A DNA stretch of 64,000 nucleotides from Mycobacterium sp. (GCF_029961025.1 NZ_JASBVP010000007.1:124001-188000), one strand, 5' to 3'. Shown: positions 48,325 through 59,403, counted from the stretch's first letter. The notes: generated by a model from the letters alone, not told the origin. A program made the numbers and translations.

Positions 48325-49338
48325 GTGAACCGGCCCACCGTCAGCCTGACCGATGTCTCCGGCTACCTTCCCGGCGAGCCGGTCAGCGCCGACTACTATG
48401 CACAATTCGCCGATTCCGACGAGTTACGTGACAATCTCATGTTCCGTGCGCCCGCGTTTCGCCACCACGTCGGGCCGGAGGAAACCGCGATCGACATGAT
48501 CGAACGAGCCGCGCAAGGATTGGTCGAACGCCACGGCCGGGATGCCCTTGCCAATGTCGACGTGCTGATCACCCACACCCAGCTACCGGACATCCCGTTC
48601 TACGGCGCGGGGGGTGGTGTCGCTCACCGGCTGGGCATGCGCCCGTCCTGGGTGCTCGACCTGCACAACGGCGGGTGCGCGGCATTCGTGCTGGGGCTCA
48701 AGGTCGCCCGCCGTCTGCTGGCGTCGGGGGAAGGACGGACCGCCCTGATCGCGGTCGCGCAGAACGCTGCCGGCCAGGTTTTCGACCAGCCGGGAGTGCG
48801 CCGCAAGGCGCAGGCGGCGATTCCCGGTGACGGCGCCGCGGTCGGCCTTGTCACACTCTCCGATCGATCACCCATCCTCGACGTCGAGTGCCGCACCTAC
48901 GGCGAGTATGCCGGTGACATGACCCTCACCATCGACCCGCCCCGCAAGTGGTGGCAGCCCGGGCCCGGCGAGGGGTTCATCGGTTTCACCGAAACCAGGA
49001 TCGCCAAGGTGCTCGCCCGCGGCAACCGCCAGGTTCCCGAGGTGGCACTCGCGGTGTGCGATCGAATCGGCATATCGCCCAAAGACATTGACTTGCTGGT
49101 CACCAACCAGCCCAACCGTGTTTTTCTGCGTAACTGGCGCGACGCCCTGCAGGTGCCATGCGAACGCCATCGGGATACCTTTGATGAGTGCGGTAACCTC
49201 TTCGGTGCCGGCATCCCGATCAACCTGCACCGCGCGATAACCGACGGGCAGATCCATGCCGGCGATGTCGTTTTGATGGCCGCCTTCGCTCATGCCGGTG
49301 ACTTTGCCGGCGCGGCCGTCGTGCAGTGGGGTGGGTGA
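48325..49338 (+). CDS. KAS III-like (FabH-fold) condensing or acyltransferase enzyme with altered triad
   Basis: 337 residues with thiolase fold of the 3-oxoacyl-ACP synthase III group. The nucleophile Cys118 is in HNGGCAAFVLGLKVA. The conserved Asn is Asn291 in DECGNLFGAGIPINL. The usual catalytic His of the HQAN motif is Asn261 in VTNQPNRVF, so the Cys-His-Asn triad is incomplete. This argues against ordinary decarboxylative condensation and for an acyl-transfer or unusual ligation role. GTG 48325 follows GAGG by a few bases. Eight bases after the SRPBCC gene, and the next remnant starts inside its stop (GTGA). Confidence 0.88.
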   Translation: MNRPTVSLTDVSGYLPGEPVSADYYAQFADSDELRDNLMFRAPAFRHHVGPEETAIDMIERAAQGLVERHGRDALANVDVLITHTQLPDIPFYGAGGGVAHRLGMRPSWVLDLHNGGCAAFVLGLKVARRLLASGEGRTALIAVAQNAAGQVFDQPGVRRKAQAAIPGDGAAVGLVTLSDRSPILDVECRTYGEYAGDMTLTIDPPRKWWQPGPGEGFIGFTETRIAKVLARGNRQVPEVALAVCDRIGISPKDIDLLVTNQPNRVFLRNWRDALQVPCERHRDTFDECGNLFGAGIPINLHRAITDGQIHAGDVVLMAAFAHAGDFAGAAVVQWGG

Positions 49339-49602
49339 GATCGATGATCGAAGCGGCGCAAGCGAGGTCGGCCGCCGCTGAGATCCTCGGCGCGCTGTCT
49401 CCGGCGGTCGATCCGTTCGCATTGGCCCTCAACGAGAGCCCGTTCCCTCCATTACCGGCGGTGCGCTCGGCTTTGGTTCGCTCTGTCGACACGGTCAACC
49501 GCTACCCGGAGTTCCGGCCCCGACGGCGCGGTGCGCATCGCCGTCGGCGGCCGCGCCTCCACCCTGGCGGTGCTGTCCGCGCTGGGAAAGCCGCCGCGCT
49601 GA
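49335..49602 (+). pseudogene. remnant of a PLP-dependent (HisC-like) aminotransferase
   Basis: From GTG 49335 the frame reads FALALNESPFPPLPAVRSAL and VNRYPEF, the N-terminal hallmark of class I/II aminotransferases such as HisC. Just after this, another frame reads DGAVRIAVGGRASTLAVL and runs to TGA 49600-49602, which resembles the C-terminal end of the same family. About 250 codons between are missing, including the PLP lysine. This looks like an internal deletion with frame change, and the start is still coupled to the KAS III stop. Confidence 0.7.
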
Positions 49603-49636
49603 CCCACCCACGGCCAAAAGTGCGGTAAGAAAGAGC

Positions 49637-50155
49637 GTGGCCGCCGAGCAACCCGATAAGCGATCCGCCAAACCCGACCCGATCGCTCAGGCGAGGGCCA
49701 ACTGGGAGCGCGCCGGCTGGGGCGAGGTCGCGGACGGCATGGTCGCGGTGACCTCGGTGATGCGGGCTCACCAGATCTTGCTCGCTCGGGTCGAGGCGGC
49801 GCTGCGCCCGTACGATCTGAGCTTTTCCCGCTTCGAGTTATTGCGTCTGCTGGCGTTTAGCCGCACCGGGGCGTTGCCGATCACCAAGGCGTCCGACCGG
49901 TTGCAGGTGCACGTCACCAGCGTCACCCATGCGATTCGCCGGCTGGAAGCCGACGGGCTGGTCAAGCGAGTGCCGCACCCTACCGACGGGCGCACCACCC
50001 TGGTGCAGATCACCGATTTGGGCCGTTCCACGGTCGAAGACGCCACGATCACGCTCAACGAGCGGGTGTTCGCCGATATCGGGATGTCCGTCGAGGAAGC
50101 CCGGGCGTTGGTGGCGTCGATTGAAACGTTGCGCCACAACGCCGGGGATTTCTGA
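49637..50155 (+). CDS. MarR-family transcriptional regulator (Rv0737-like)
   Basis: 172 residues with winged helix: LSFSRFELLRLLAFSRTGALPITKASDRLQ split over residues 58-88, recognition helix VTSVTHAIRRLEADGLVKR, and wing HPTDGRTTLVQIT. GTG 49637 has AAGAG upstream. In M. tuberculosis the corresponding gene (Rv0737) directly follows sigL-rslA. Here about 10 kb separates them, so it may regulate the intervening cluster or just mark its border. Confidence 0.88.
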   Translation: MAAEQPDKRSAKPDPIAQARANWERAGWGEVADGMVAVTSVMRAHQILLARVEAALRPYDLSFSRFELLRLLAFSRTGALPITKASDRLQVHVTSVTHAIRRLEADGLVKRVPHPTDGRTTLVQITDLGRSTVEDATITLNERVFADIGMSVEEARALVASIETLRHNAGDF

Positions 50156-50551
50156 CTCGGATCGAGGTCGCCACGAAGCGCACGCGTGCCCGCGCGGTTG
50201 ATCCACAGCGTACCGGGGAGGACTCTTGTCGTCCGCCTAATAGCATTTCGAATCTGATCACATAACGCACTCGACGGCGACGCCGATTTGGCGCTGATGT
50301 AGGTGTCCCCGGACCTGATCGACTTCGATTGGCCCGATGCGTCATGGCCGTGCACAATCGGCGGCAAATCGCACTATGTGTGGGGGATGCGTCACTGTCC
50401 CGTCTCAAGGTTGTGGAGCGGGCCGGCCGTACCTCCGAGGCAGTAACGCCAACAGCTTTGGCCTCATTTGCTTCAAAAATCACTTGCGCCACAGTAGTTC
50501 CGCTTGGGGATGACGTCCGCGGTTGTCGAGCCATTGTGATAGCATTCGAAC
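50156..50551 (+). other. intergenic region before the 13E12 gene
   Basis: 396 bases without a supported gene. It is less GC-rich than its surroundings and has only short ORFs with no ribosome binding site. The 3' end carries an SOS-like box and direct repeats of GCATTCGA (50542-50549 and 50554-50561). May be decayed remnants of a mobile insertion. Confidence 0.4.
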
Positions 50552-50561
50552 ATGCATTCGA
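50546..50561 (+). promoter_or_regulatory. LexA (SOS) box candidate at the 13E12 start
   Basis: TCGAAC-ATGC-ATTCGA matches the mycobacterial LexA box TCGAAC-N4-GTTCGA at 11 of 12 fixed positions and is itself nearly palindromic. It covers the ATG at 50552. TAGCAT at 50540-50545 is a suitable -10, implying a leaderless, LexA-repressed mRNA. Confidence 0.5.
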
Positions 50562-51928
50562 GTTGCTCGCGGGAGGCGATCGTCGAGGTCTTCGACGCCC
50601 TGGAGGCCGACATGCGCCGGGCGCTGGGGCTGTCCTGTGATGCGCTGACGACCCCGGAATGCCTGGCGATGCTGCAGCGCTGCGAAATAGTGCGGCGCCT
50701 GCTGCCGGTGATCGAGCATCCGTTGATCCATAAGGTCGCCGAGCAGGCCGACCCCACCGATCTGGGCGGCACACTGCCGTTTGCGCTGGCCGAGCGGTTA
50801 CGCATCACCCGCGCGGAGGCCTCCCGCCGGGTGACCGAGGCCGCCGATTTGGGGCCGCGCCGGGCGCTGACCGGCGAACCCTTACCGCCGCGGCTGAGCG
50901 CCACCGCCGCCGCGCAGCGCGCCGGGCGCATCGGCGCCGGTCATGTGCGGGTGATCCGGGAGTTCATCCACCGGCTGCCCGGCTTCGTCGACCTGGACAC
51001 CCGCCGGCAGGCCGAGGAGCGGCTGGCCGGGCTGGCCCAGGAGTATCGCCCCGAGCAGCTGGCCAAGCTGGCCGACAAGCTCAGTGATTGTGTAAACCCC
51101 GACGGCACTTTCACCGATGGGGATCGCGCGCGCCGCCGCGCAGTAACGTTGGGCCCCCAAGACCCCGACGGCATGTCGCCGCTGCGGGGCTGGCTGTCCC
51201 CGTCCGCCCGCGCCGCCCTGGAGGCGGTGCTGGCCAAGCTGGCCGCCCCCGGCATGGCCAACCCCCACGATCGCACGCCGGTGCTGGATGGCGCACCGTC
51301 GGAGGAGGCGATCCAACGCGACACCCGCGGCACCGGCCAGCGCAACCACGACGGGCTGCACGCCGCGCTGCGGGCGATCTTGGCGTCGGGGAGGTTGGGC
51401 CAGCACAACGGGTTGCCGGCGTCGATCATCGTCACCACCAGCCTGCACGAGTTGGAGGCCGGCGCCGGGCGCGCACTGACCGGCGGTGGATCGCTGCTGC
51501 CGATGGGTGATGTCATCCGGCTGGCCTCCCACGCCCACCATTACCTGGCGATTTTCGACAAGGGCAGGGCGATCGGGCTCTATCACAGCAAACGACTCGC
51601 CTCACCGGGTCAACGAATCGTGCTCTACGCCAAGGACCGGGGGTGCACCGCGCCGGGCTGCGACGTGCCCGGCTATCTCACCGAGGTGCACCACGTCACC
51701 GATTTCGCCGACTGCCAGCGCACCGACATCGACGATCTGACCCTTGCCTGCGGCAGCCATCACCGACTCGTCACCCGCGGTACCTGGATGACCCGCAAAC
51801 GCAAAGACGGCACCACCGAATGGCTCCCGCCCGCTCATCTCGAGCACGGCCGGCCGCGAATCAACCTGTTCCATCACCCCGAGAAACTCCTCCGCGAGGA
51901 CGATGACGACGATGACGACGGCCCGTAG
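50552..51928 (+). CDS. 13E12-family DUF222/HNH endonuclease domain protein
   Basis: 458 residues. N-terminal DUF222 region (about 20-330), then a C-terminal HNH motif: [22 protein letters not shown], continuing through [13 protein letters not shown], with the metal-binding Cys and His. This is the 13E12 repeat family, present in many copies in mycobacteria and often associated with mobile or prophage-like DNA. The C-terminus ends in an Asp repeat (DDDDDDD). ATG 50552 lies inside an SOS-like box, consistent with leaderless, damage-inducible transcription known for some family members. Confidence 0.93.
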   Translation: MHSSCSREAIVEVFDALEADMRRALGLSCDALTTPECLAMLQRCEIVRRLLPVIEHPLIHKVAEQADPTDLGGTLPFALAERLRITRAEASRRVTEAADLGPRRALTGEPLPPRLSATAAAQRAGRIGAGHVRVIREFIHRLPGFVDLDTRRQAEERLAGLAQEYRPEQLAKLADKLSDCVNPDGTFTDGDRARRRAVTLGPQDPDGMSPLRGWLSPSARAALEAVLAKLAAPGMANPHDRTPVLDGAPSEEAIQRDTRGTGQRNHDGLHAALRAILASGRLGQHNGLPASIIVTTSLHELEAGAGRALTGGGSLLPMGDVIRLASHAHHYLAIFDKGRAIGLYHSKRLASPGQRIVLYAKDRGCTAPGCDVPGYLTEVHHVTDFADCQRTDIDDLTLACGSHHRLVTRGTWMTRKRKDGTTEWLPPAHLEHGRPRINLFHHPEKLLREDDDDDDDGP

Positions 51929-51949
51929 CGCTCGCAGCGCCGCTACGGG
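51922..51949 (+). terminator. hairpin terminator after the 13E12 gene
   Basis: Perfect 9-bp stem CCCGTAGCG / CGCTACGGG with a 10-base loop, overlapping the TAG stop at 51926-51928. No U-tract follows, as is common for mycobacterial terminators. Confidence 0.6.
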
Positions 51950-52248
51950 TGCGCCCCCACGAAGACGATCGATCGCGGCCACCGTCGCATCGGGAACCTT
52001 CGGTTCTCGACCGACGGCCGCCAAACAGTGCTCATGACCGCGGTCCCAGCCCCCGGGTCGCGACCGGATGCAAAGCCCGCCGGCGCGCCAACGGCGGTGA
52101 GGCACCCGCGCGGCCTGCAAACGCGCAGACCGCGGTTCGTTCCGGCTGCGACTCGGGGCATATCGAACCACCCGAGACGTTAACGGCCCCGGCTGCCAGC
52201 GCCTGCCGCGGCGATGGTTGCCCACTGAGAAGCGCTTCGGATCGCCGC
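51950..52248 (+). other. intergenic region between the 13E12 gene and mmsB
   Basis: About 300 bases between convergent genes. I see no supported ORF, RNA gene or repeat beyond the hairpin at its left edge. Confidence 0.4.
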
Positions 52249-53133
52249 TCAGCTCCTGCGCAGCATCTCGATGACCGCGCTGAAGTCCTTGTCGGGATGC
52301 TCGGCGGCGAACTTGGCGTAGATCTCCGCGGCATGCCGGCCCAGCGGGGCGGCCGAACCGGTGGATGCCACCGCATCCATCGCCAGACCCAGATCCTTGT
52401 TCATCAAGGCGGCGGCGAAGCCCGGCTTGAAGTCGTGGTTGGCCGGCGACGTCGGCACCGGCCCGGGCACCGGGCAGTTGGTGTGCACCGCCCAGCAGTT
52501 GCCGGTCGCACCGGTGATGACGTCGTAGAGCGACTGGGCGGACAGCCCCAGCCTCTCGGCCAGCACGAAGGCCTCGCCGATCGCGATCTGCTGCACCGCG
52601 AGCACCATGTTGTTGCAAAGCTTGGCGGCCTGGCCGGCTCCAGCCGCTCCGCAGTGAATGATTTTGCCCGCCAAGGGTTCCAGCACCGGTCGCGCGCGCT
52701 CGACGGCGGATGCGTCGCCACCGACCATGAAGGCCAAGGTGCCTGCCACAGCACCCGCTACGCCACCGGAGACGGGAGCGTCGATTTGGGGATTTCCCCG
52801 CGATTCGGCCAAGGCATGCACCTCGCGGGCGTGGTTGACCGAGATGGTGGAGCTGTCGATGAATAGCGCGCCGGGCGCCGCGGCGGGCAGGACCTCGGCG
52901 TAGCAGCGTTTGACGATGTCACCGTTGGGCAGCATGGTGAAAACCACCTCCGCGTCGGCTACCGCTTCGGCGCCGCTGTCGAACACGACGACACCGTTTT
53001 CGGCGGCGGCCGCGGCGGCCTCGGGCATCGGGTCAAAGCCGTGGACACGATGGCCCGCGGCCACCAGATTCGCCGACATCGGCCCCCCCATGTTGCCTAA
53101 ACCCAGGAAAGCGATCCTGAAGAAATTGGTCAT
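52249..53133 (-). CDS. mmsB: 3-hydroxyisobutyrate dehydrogenase
   Basis: 294 residues. Oxidises 3-hydroxyisobutyrate to methylmalonate semialdehyde with NAD+ in valine breakdown. Rossmann motif FLGLGNMGGPMSANL at the N-terminus, substrate loop DAPVSGGVAGA near residue 120, catalytic lysine in GAAGAGQAAKLCNN near residue 168. Overlaps fadE9 by four bases on the minus strand (ATGA). Last gene of mmsA-fadE9-mmsB, the order seen in M. tuberculosis Rv0753c-Rv0751c. Confidence 0.96.
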   Translation of the reverse strand: MTNFFRIAFLGLGNMGGPMSANLVAAGHRVHGFDPMPEAAAAAAENGVVVFDSGAEAVADAEVVFTMLPNGDIVKRCYAEVLPAAAPGALFIDSSTISVNHAREVHALAESRGNPQIDAPVSGGVAGAVAGTLAFMVGGDASAVERARPVLEPLAGKIIHCGAAGAGQAAKLCNNMVLAVQQIAIGEAFVLAERLGLSAQSLYDVITGATGNCWAVHTNCPVPGPVPTSPANHDFKPGFAAALMNKDLGLAMDAVASTGSAAPLGRHAAEIYAKFAAEHPDKDFSAVIEMLRRS

Positions 53134-54308
53134 CGGCTCTCCCGTGCGGTGGTGCGGACTCGCGCGGCTTCGGCGCGGCCGATGACCATCCGCATTATTT
53201 CGTTGGTTCCCTCCAGGATTCGGTGCACTCGCAGATCACGCACAATCTTCTCCAGACCGTACTCGCGCAAATAACCGTAGCCGCCGTGTAACTGCAAAGC
53301 CTTATCGGCGACATCGAAACACGCGTCGGTGACATAGCGTTTGGCCATCGCGCACAGCTTGACCTTATCGGGGTCGTCACTGTCCAGCGCACTCGCAGCC
53401 CGCCACAACAACATTCGCGATGCTTCCAAAGCGGTGGCCATATCGGCCAATGTGAACCTTATGGTCGGCTCGTCGAGCAAACTGGCACCGAACGCCTGGC
53501 GGTCCCGCAGATACGGCACCGCTTTGTCGAACGCGGCCTGCGCACCGCCGAGCGAGCACGCCGCGATGTTGATCCGGCCGCCGTTGAGGCCGTTCATCGC
53601 GATACCGAAACCGGCGCCTTCGCCGTCTACGCCACCCAACATCGCGTCCGCGGGGACCCGTACGCCTTCGAACACCACCTGGGCCGTCGGTTGCGCATTC
53701 CAGCCCATCTTCTCTTCGTGGGCGCCGAAACTCAGCCCGGGAGTCCCTTTCTCGACGACGAACGTCGATATCCCGCGGGGGCCTTCGGCTCCGGTGCGAG
53801 CCATCACAACGTACACATCCGAGGCTCCGGCGCCGGATATGAACTGCTTGACACCATCGAGAACGTAATCACCGCCCTGCCGGACGGCGCGGGTGCGCAA
53901 CGCGCCGGCATCCGAGCCCGCCCCGGGCTCGGTCAAACAGTAGCTGGCGATGGCATCCATCGTCGCCAGCCGCGGCACCCAGATCTTGCGCTGCTCCTCG
54001 GTGCCGAAGGCATCGATCATCCAGGCGCACATGTTGTGGATCGACAGGAACGCGGCGATGCTCGGATCGGCGATGGCCAGCTGCTCGAAGATACGCACCC
54101 CGTCGAGCCGGCGTAACCCGCTTCCCCCCACGTCGTCGCGGCAGTAGATCGCCGCCATCCCGAGTTCGGCCGCCTCGCGCAACACGTCCACCGGGAAGTG
54201 CTTGGTGGCATCCCATTCCAGGGCATACGGGGCGATCCGTTTCTCGGCGAATGCGGCGGCCGTCTCGACGATCACCCGGTCCTCATCGCTGAGGGCGAGA
54301 AGTTGCAT
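53130..54308 (-). CDS. fadE9: acyl-CoA dehydrogenase (isobutyryl-CoA dehydrogenase type)
   Basis: 392 residues, FAD-dependent acyl-CoA dehydrogenase with SYCLTEPGAGSDAGALRT (flavin and substrate contacts), KQFISGAGASDVYVVMART, and the C-terminal LEGTNEIMRMVIGR carrying the catalytic glutamate. Context with mmsA and mmsB indicates oxidation of isobutyryl-CoA in valine degradation. Eight bases downstream of mmsA and ATGA-coupled to mmsB. Confidence 0.96.
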   Translation of the reverse strand: MQLLALSDEDRVIVETAAAFAEKRIAPYALEWDATKHFPVDVLREAAELGMAAIYCRDDVGGSGLRRLDGVRIFEQLAIADPSIAAFLSIHNMCAWMIDAFGTEEQRKIWVPRLATMDAIASYCLTEPGAGSDAGALRTRAVRQGGDYVLDGVKQFISGAGASDVYVVMARTGAEGPRGISTFVVEKGTPGLSFGAHEEKMGWNAQPTAQVVFEGVRVPADAMLGGVDGEGAGFGIAMNGLNGGRINIAACSLGGAQAAFDKAVPYLRDRQAFGASLLDEPTIRFTLADMATALEASRMLLWRAASALDSDDPDKVKLCAMAKRYVTDACFDVADKALQLHGGYGYLREYGLEKIVRDLRVHRILEGTNEIMRMVIGRAEAARVRTTARESR

Positions 54309-54316
54309 CGTGGCGC

Positions 54317-55837
54317 CTATTTCATTGTCGGGATGACGAACTCGGCACCGTCTTTGATGCCCGACGGCCAGCGCGAGGTGACGGTTTTGACCTTGGTGTA
54401 GAACTGGATCGACGCCGGCCCGTGCTGGTTGAGGTCACCGAAGCCGGATCGCTTCCAGCCGCCGAAGGTGTGGTAGGCCACCGGGACCGGGATCGGCACG
54501 TTGACCCCGACCATGCCGACCTGTACCCGGGAGGTGAAGTCGCGGGCGGTGTCGCCGTCGCGGGTGAAGATCGCCACCCCGTTGCCGTACTCGTGCTGCG
54601 ACGGCAGACGCAGCGCTTCCTCGTAGTCGTGGGCGCGGACGATACACAGCACCGGCCCGAAGATCTCGTCGGTGTAGATCGACATGTCGGGGGTGACATG
54701 GTCGAACAGGGTCGGCCCGATGAAGAATCCGCCTTCCAGGTTCGCGTCACCGAATGTCAGGTCATCGCTGCGGCGCTCGCGGCCGTCGATCACCACTTCG
54801 GCGCCCGCCGCCTCACCCTGGTCGATGTAATCGCGCACCCGCTTTAACGCGGCCTCGGTCACCAGCGGCCCGTAGTCGGCCTTGGGATCCAGGCTGTGGC
54901 CCACCCGTAGGCCGTTGACGCGCTCAATAAGCCTGGCGCGCAACCGCTCCGCAATTTGCTCACCGACGGGCACCGCAACGCTGATCGCCATGCAGCGTTC
55001 GCCGGCACTGCCGTACCCGGCACCGACCAGTGCGTCGACGGCCTGATCCAGGTTGGCGTCGGGCATCACGATCATGTGGTTCTTCGCGCCCCCGAAGCAT
55101 TGGGCCCGCTTGTCGTTGGCGGCCGCTGTCGCGTAGATGTAGTGGGCGATATCGGAACTGCCGACGAAACCGACCGCCTTGATGTCGGGGTGACTGAGGA
55201 TGGCGTCTACGGCCTCTTTGTCGCCGTGGACGACCTGAAATACGCCGGGGGGCAGGCCGGCTTCGGTGAACAGCTCGGCCAGCCGTACGGGTACTGACGG
55301 GTCTCGTTCAGAAGGCTTGAGAATGAACGCGTTTCCACACGCGATAGCGGGGCCCGCCTTCCACAGGGGGATCATCGCCGGGAAGTTGAACGGCGTGATA
55401 CCGGCGACGACGCCGAGCGGCTGGCGCAACGAGTAGACGTCGATGCCCGGCCCGGCGCCTTCGCTGAACTCGCCTTTGAGCAGGTGGGGTATGCCGATGC
55501 AGAACTCGATCACCTCGATCCCGCGCTGGATGTCGCCGCGGGAGTCCGACAGTGTCTTGCCGTGTTCGAGCGAGAGCAGCTCGGCCAGCTCATCCATGTG
55601 GTCGTTGACCAATTGGACGAAGCGCATCAGCACTCGCGCCCGGCGCTGCGGGTTCCATGCGGCCCAGCCCTGCTGTGCCTCCACGGCCGATGCCACCGCG
55701 GCGTCGACATCGGCCTTGGTGCCCATCGGCACGGTGGCCTGGACCTGGCCGGTGTTGGGGTTGAACACATCACCGCTGCGCGGGGATTGCCCGGCGGTGC
55801 GCCGGCCGTCAATGAAATGGGGAATCTGCGTGGTCAT
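54317..55837 (-). CDS. mmsA: methylmalonate-semialdehyde dehydrogenase (CoA-acylating)
   Basis: 506 residues from ATG 55837, with AAGGAC upstream. Converts methylmalonate semialdehyde to propionyl-CoA. Aldehyde-dehydrogenase motifs: VAGITPFNFPAMIPLW, FVGSSDIAHYIY (cofactor loop), and the catalytic cysteine in GAGYGSAGERCMAIS near residue 290. The CoA-acylating subgroup lacks the usual general-base Glu, consistent with KNHMIVMPDAN here. The open frame reaches 56128, but those 97 codons cross the promoter and are not homologous. First gene of the operon. Confidence 0.96.
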   Translation of the reverse strand: MTTQIPHFIDGRRTAGQSPRSGDVFNPNTGQVQATVPMGTKADVDAAVASAVEAQQGWAAWNPQRRARVLMRFVQLVNDHMDELAELLSLEHGKTLSDSRGDIQRGIEVIEFCIGIPHLLKGEFSEGAGPGIDVYSLRQPLGVVAGITPFNFPAMIPLWKAGPAIACGNAFILKPSERDPSVPVRLAELFTEAGLPPGVFQVVHGDKEAVDAILSHPDIKAVGFVGSSDIAHYIYATAAANDKRAQCFGGAKNHMIVMPDANLDQAVDALVGAGYGSAGERCMAISVAVPVGEQIAERLRARLIERVNGLRVGHSLDPKADYGPLVTEAALKRVRDYIDQGEAAGAEVVIDGRERRSDDLTFGDANLEGGFFIGPTLFDHVTPDMSIYTDEIFGPVLCIVRAHDYEEALRLPSQHEYGNGVAIFTRDGDTARDFTSRVQVGMVGVNVPIPVPVAYHTFGGWKRSGFGDLNQHGPASIQFYTKVKTVTSRWPSGIKDGAEFVIPTMK

Positions 55838-55881
55838 GGGGTGTCCTTGGCGGCTGGGGTAGATATCCGGAATACTTGCAT

Positions 55882-55910
55882 ATCCTAGTAACCGTCGTCT
55901 GGGTTGGCAA
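55882..55910 (-). promoter_or_regulatory. promoter of the mmsA operon
   Basis: On the minus strand TTGCCA (55910-55905), 17-base spacer, TAGGAT (55887-55882). Start near 55875, about 38 bases before mmsA. Confidence 0.6.
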
Positions 55911-56252
55911 GTTGGCCGATGGGTGACGCCGGCAGGCTCCACGTCCGGCGTGGCCGATAACGCGACGCCGAGTAGCTGGAGCCCCACTTCCACATCAGCG
56001 CCATGCTGCCGACCAACAGCAGGCCCACCTCGGAAACCCCCGAGGAATTCTGGGACAACTGGCTGTGGTGCAGCTGGGCGGATCGGGAAACCGGATACCA
56101 GCGCTCCGTCACGGTGTCGATCTACCAAGCGACGGACGGCGAACGGGAGGTCGATGGGGTCCGGGACATGATGCGGGACGAGTGTTCGGAGCGGGCTGAA
56201 TCTACCGACTCCGAACTCGGAGGCCTACGAGATCACCGGCCGGCGGCCTCGC
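55911..56252. other. intergenic region between rmlC and mmsA; synteny junction
   Basis: About 340 bases. On the minus strand a GTG at 56028 opens a 47-codon frame ([17 protein letters not shown] then a basic tail, ending at 55885) that looks like a small membrane protein or a gene remnant. It runs through the mmsA promoter, has no clear ribosome binding site, and I do not call it a gene. This is also where the order changes from Rv0753-like to Rv3465-like. Confidence 0.4.
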
Positions 56253-56864
56253 CTACCTGGTGTCGCGCAGAGTGCGAATGAACTCCTGGGCCTCCTCCCA
56301 GGTGGGCAGCAGGCCGGCCGCTTGTACCTGCTCCAGCGTCTGCGCGTCGCGGTCACGTTCGGACATGCGAAGCCCAAACCCGTCGATCGCAGGCCAATCG
56401 ATTCCCAGCGCCGGGTCCGTCGCGCAGATGGTGTGCTCTCGCGCGGGATTGTATTCACTGGAGCATAGGTAGATCACTGTCGAATTATCCTGCAGCGCGA
56501 GGAAGCCATGTGCCAGGCCTTCGGAGATGTACACCGATCTGCGTTCTTGGTCGTTAAGCAGCACCGAAGTCCACTGACCGAATGTCGGTGAGCCCACACG
56601 AATGTCGACCACGACATCAAACACCGACCCGTGCAAGCAGGTGACGTATTTGGCCTGACTCGGCGGCAGCTGAGCGAAATGTAAGCCGCGCAGGACACCA
56701 GTCGAAGACACCGAACAGTTGGCCTGGCGGACATTCAGGCGGTGACCGGCAAACGCGGTGAACGTTCGCTCGGTCAGCCATTCGAAAAATAGTCCCCGGG
56801 TATCGGAATGCAGCAGTGGGACAATCTCCCAGGCACCCGGAATGTCGAGTTCGCGGACCTGCAT
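56253..56864 (-). CDS. rmlC: dTDP-4-dehydrorhamnose 3,5-epimerase
   Basis: 203 residues from ATG 56864, as in M. tuberculosis RmlC. A longer open frame upstream is an artefact. Cupin fold: [31 protein letters not shown] with the catalytic His, and [18 protein letters not shown]. Catalyses the third step of dTDP-L-rhamnose synthesis, needed for the arabinogalactan linker of the mycobacterial wall. Start is one base after the rmlB stop. Confidence 0.97.
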   Translation of the reverse strand: MQVRELDIPGAWEIVPLLHSDTRGLFFEWLTERTFTAFAGHRLNVRQANCSVSSTGVLRGLHFAQLPPSQAKYVTCLHGSVFDVVVDIRVGSPTFGQWTSVLLNDQERRSVYISEGLAHGFLALQDNSTVIYLCSSEYNPAREHTICATDPALGIDWPAIDGFGLRMSERDRDAQTLEQVQAAGLLPTWEEAQEFIRTLRDTR

Positions 56865-56865
56865 G

Positions 56866-58886
<2,021 letters not shown>

Positions 58887-59403
58887 CGGCCTCCGTTTCT
58901 GTGGTCGGGAGTCTATGGCCGGGAAGGGATCCTCGCTCACCTGAAGGCCAGCCCGACCGGCGCTGGGGTCCGTCTCCCACCTCTGATCCACCTCTGATGA
59001 GGACCTGAGGAGAACCTGGTCAGCGACGCGGGCGGCCAATTGCGCAGTTGTCCGCGAGAGCTCGGCAGTTGTCGTTTCCTCCCAGATCCTCCCAGACCGC
59101 CAGGTGGCCGAGCGAGCCGATGGGCCCCGCGGGTTGAGCGGTGCGAATTCCAGCAGACCCGCCGCTGTGGTGCCGACAATGCGCGCCGGTCGGGCAGCGA
59201 GGGGATTTTGCGTGTGGTGCGTTGCTGCGGGTATCGTGGATCGTCGGTGCGGCGTCTGTGCCGGCTCTTTGCGTGTCCAGTACTCGCGGAACTTCCTGCC
59301 ACCTGTTCACGTTTGCAGTCCGAACACGTGCTGCACCGAATCGGGCGCACTGACATTGACGAACAGAACGAAAAGCAAGGACACGGAGGACGGCCGAAAG
59401 GTA
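58887..59403 (+). other. divergent intergenic region upstream of infA
   Basis: 517 bases with no supported gene. Frames that read through into infA or the oxidoreductase are extensions without family sequence. It holds a candidate infA promoter at 59208-59237 and a leader of about 160 bases, ending in ACGGAGGACGG (59380-59390), a strong ribosome binding site for infA. The oxidoreductase promoter must also lie here but I cannot place it. Confidence 0.4.
59208..59237 (+). promoter_or_regulatory. candidate infA (alpha operon) promoter
   Basis: TTGCGT (59208-59213), 18-base spacer, TATCGT (59232-59237). SigA-like and correctly oriented, about 165 bases before infA. Confidence 0.45.

Noticed and set aside
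50552..51928. 13E12 gene as an insertion sequence
   Set aside because: No terminal inverted repeats, target-site duplication or transposase motif seen. It is an HNH-domain repeat-family gene.
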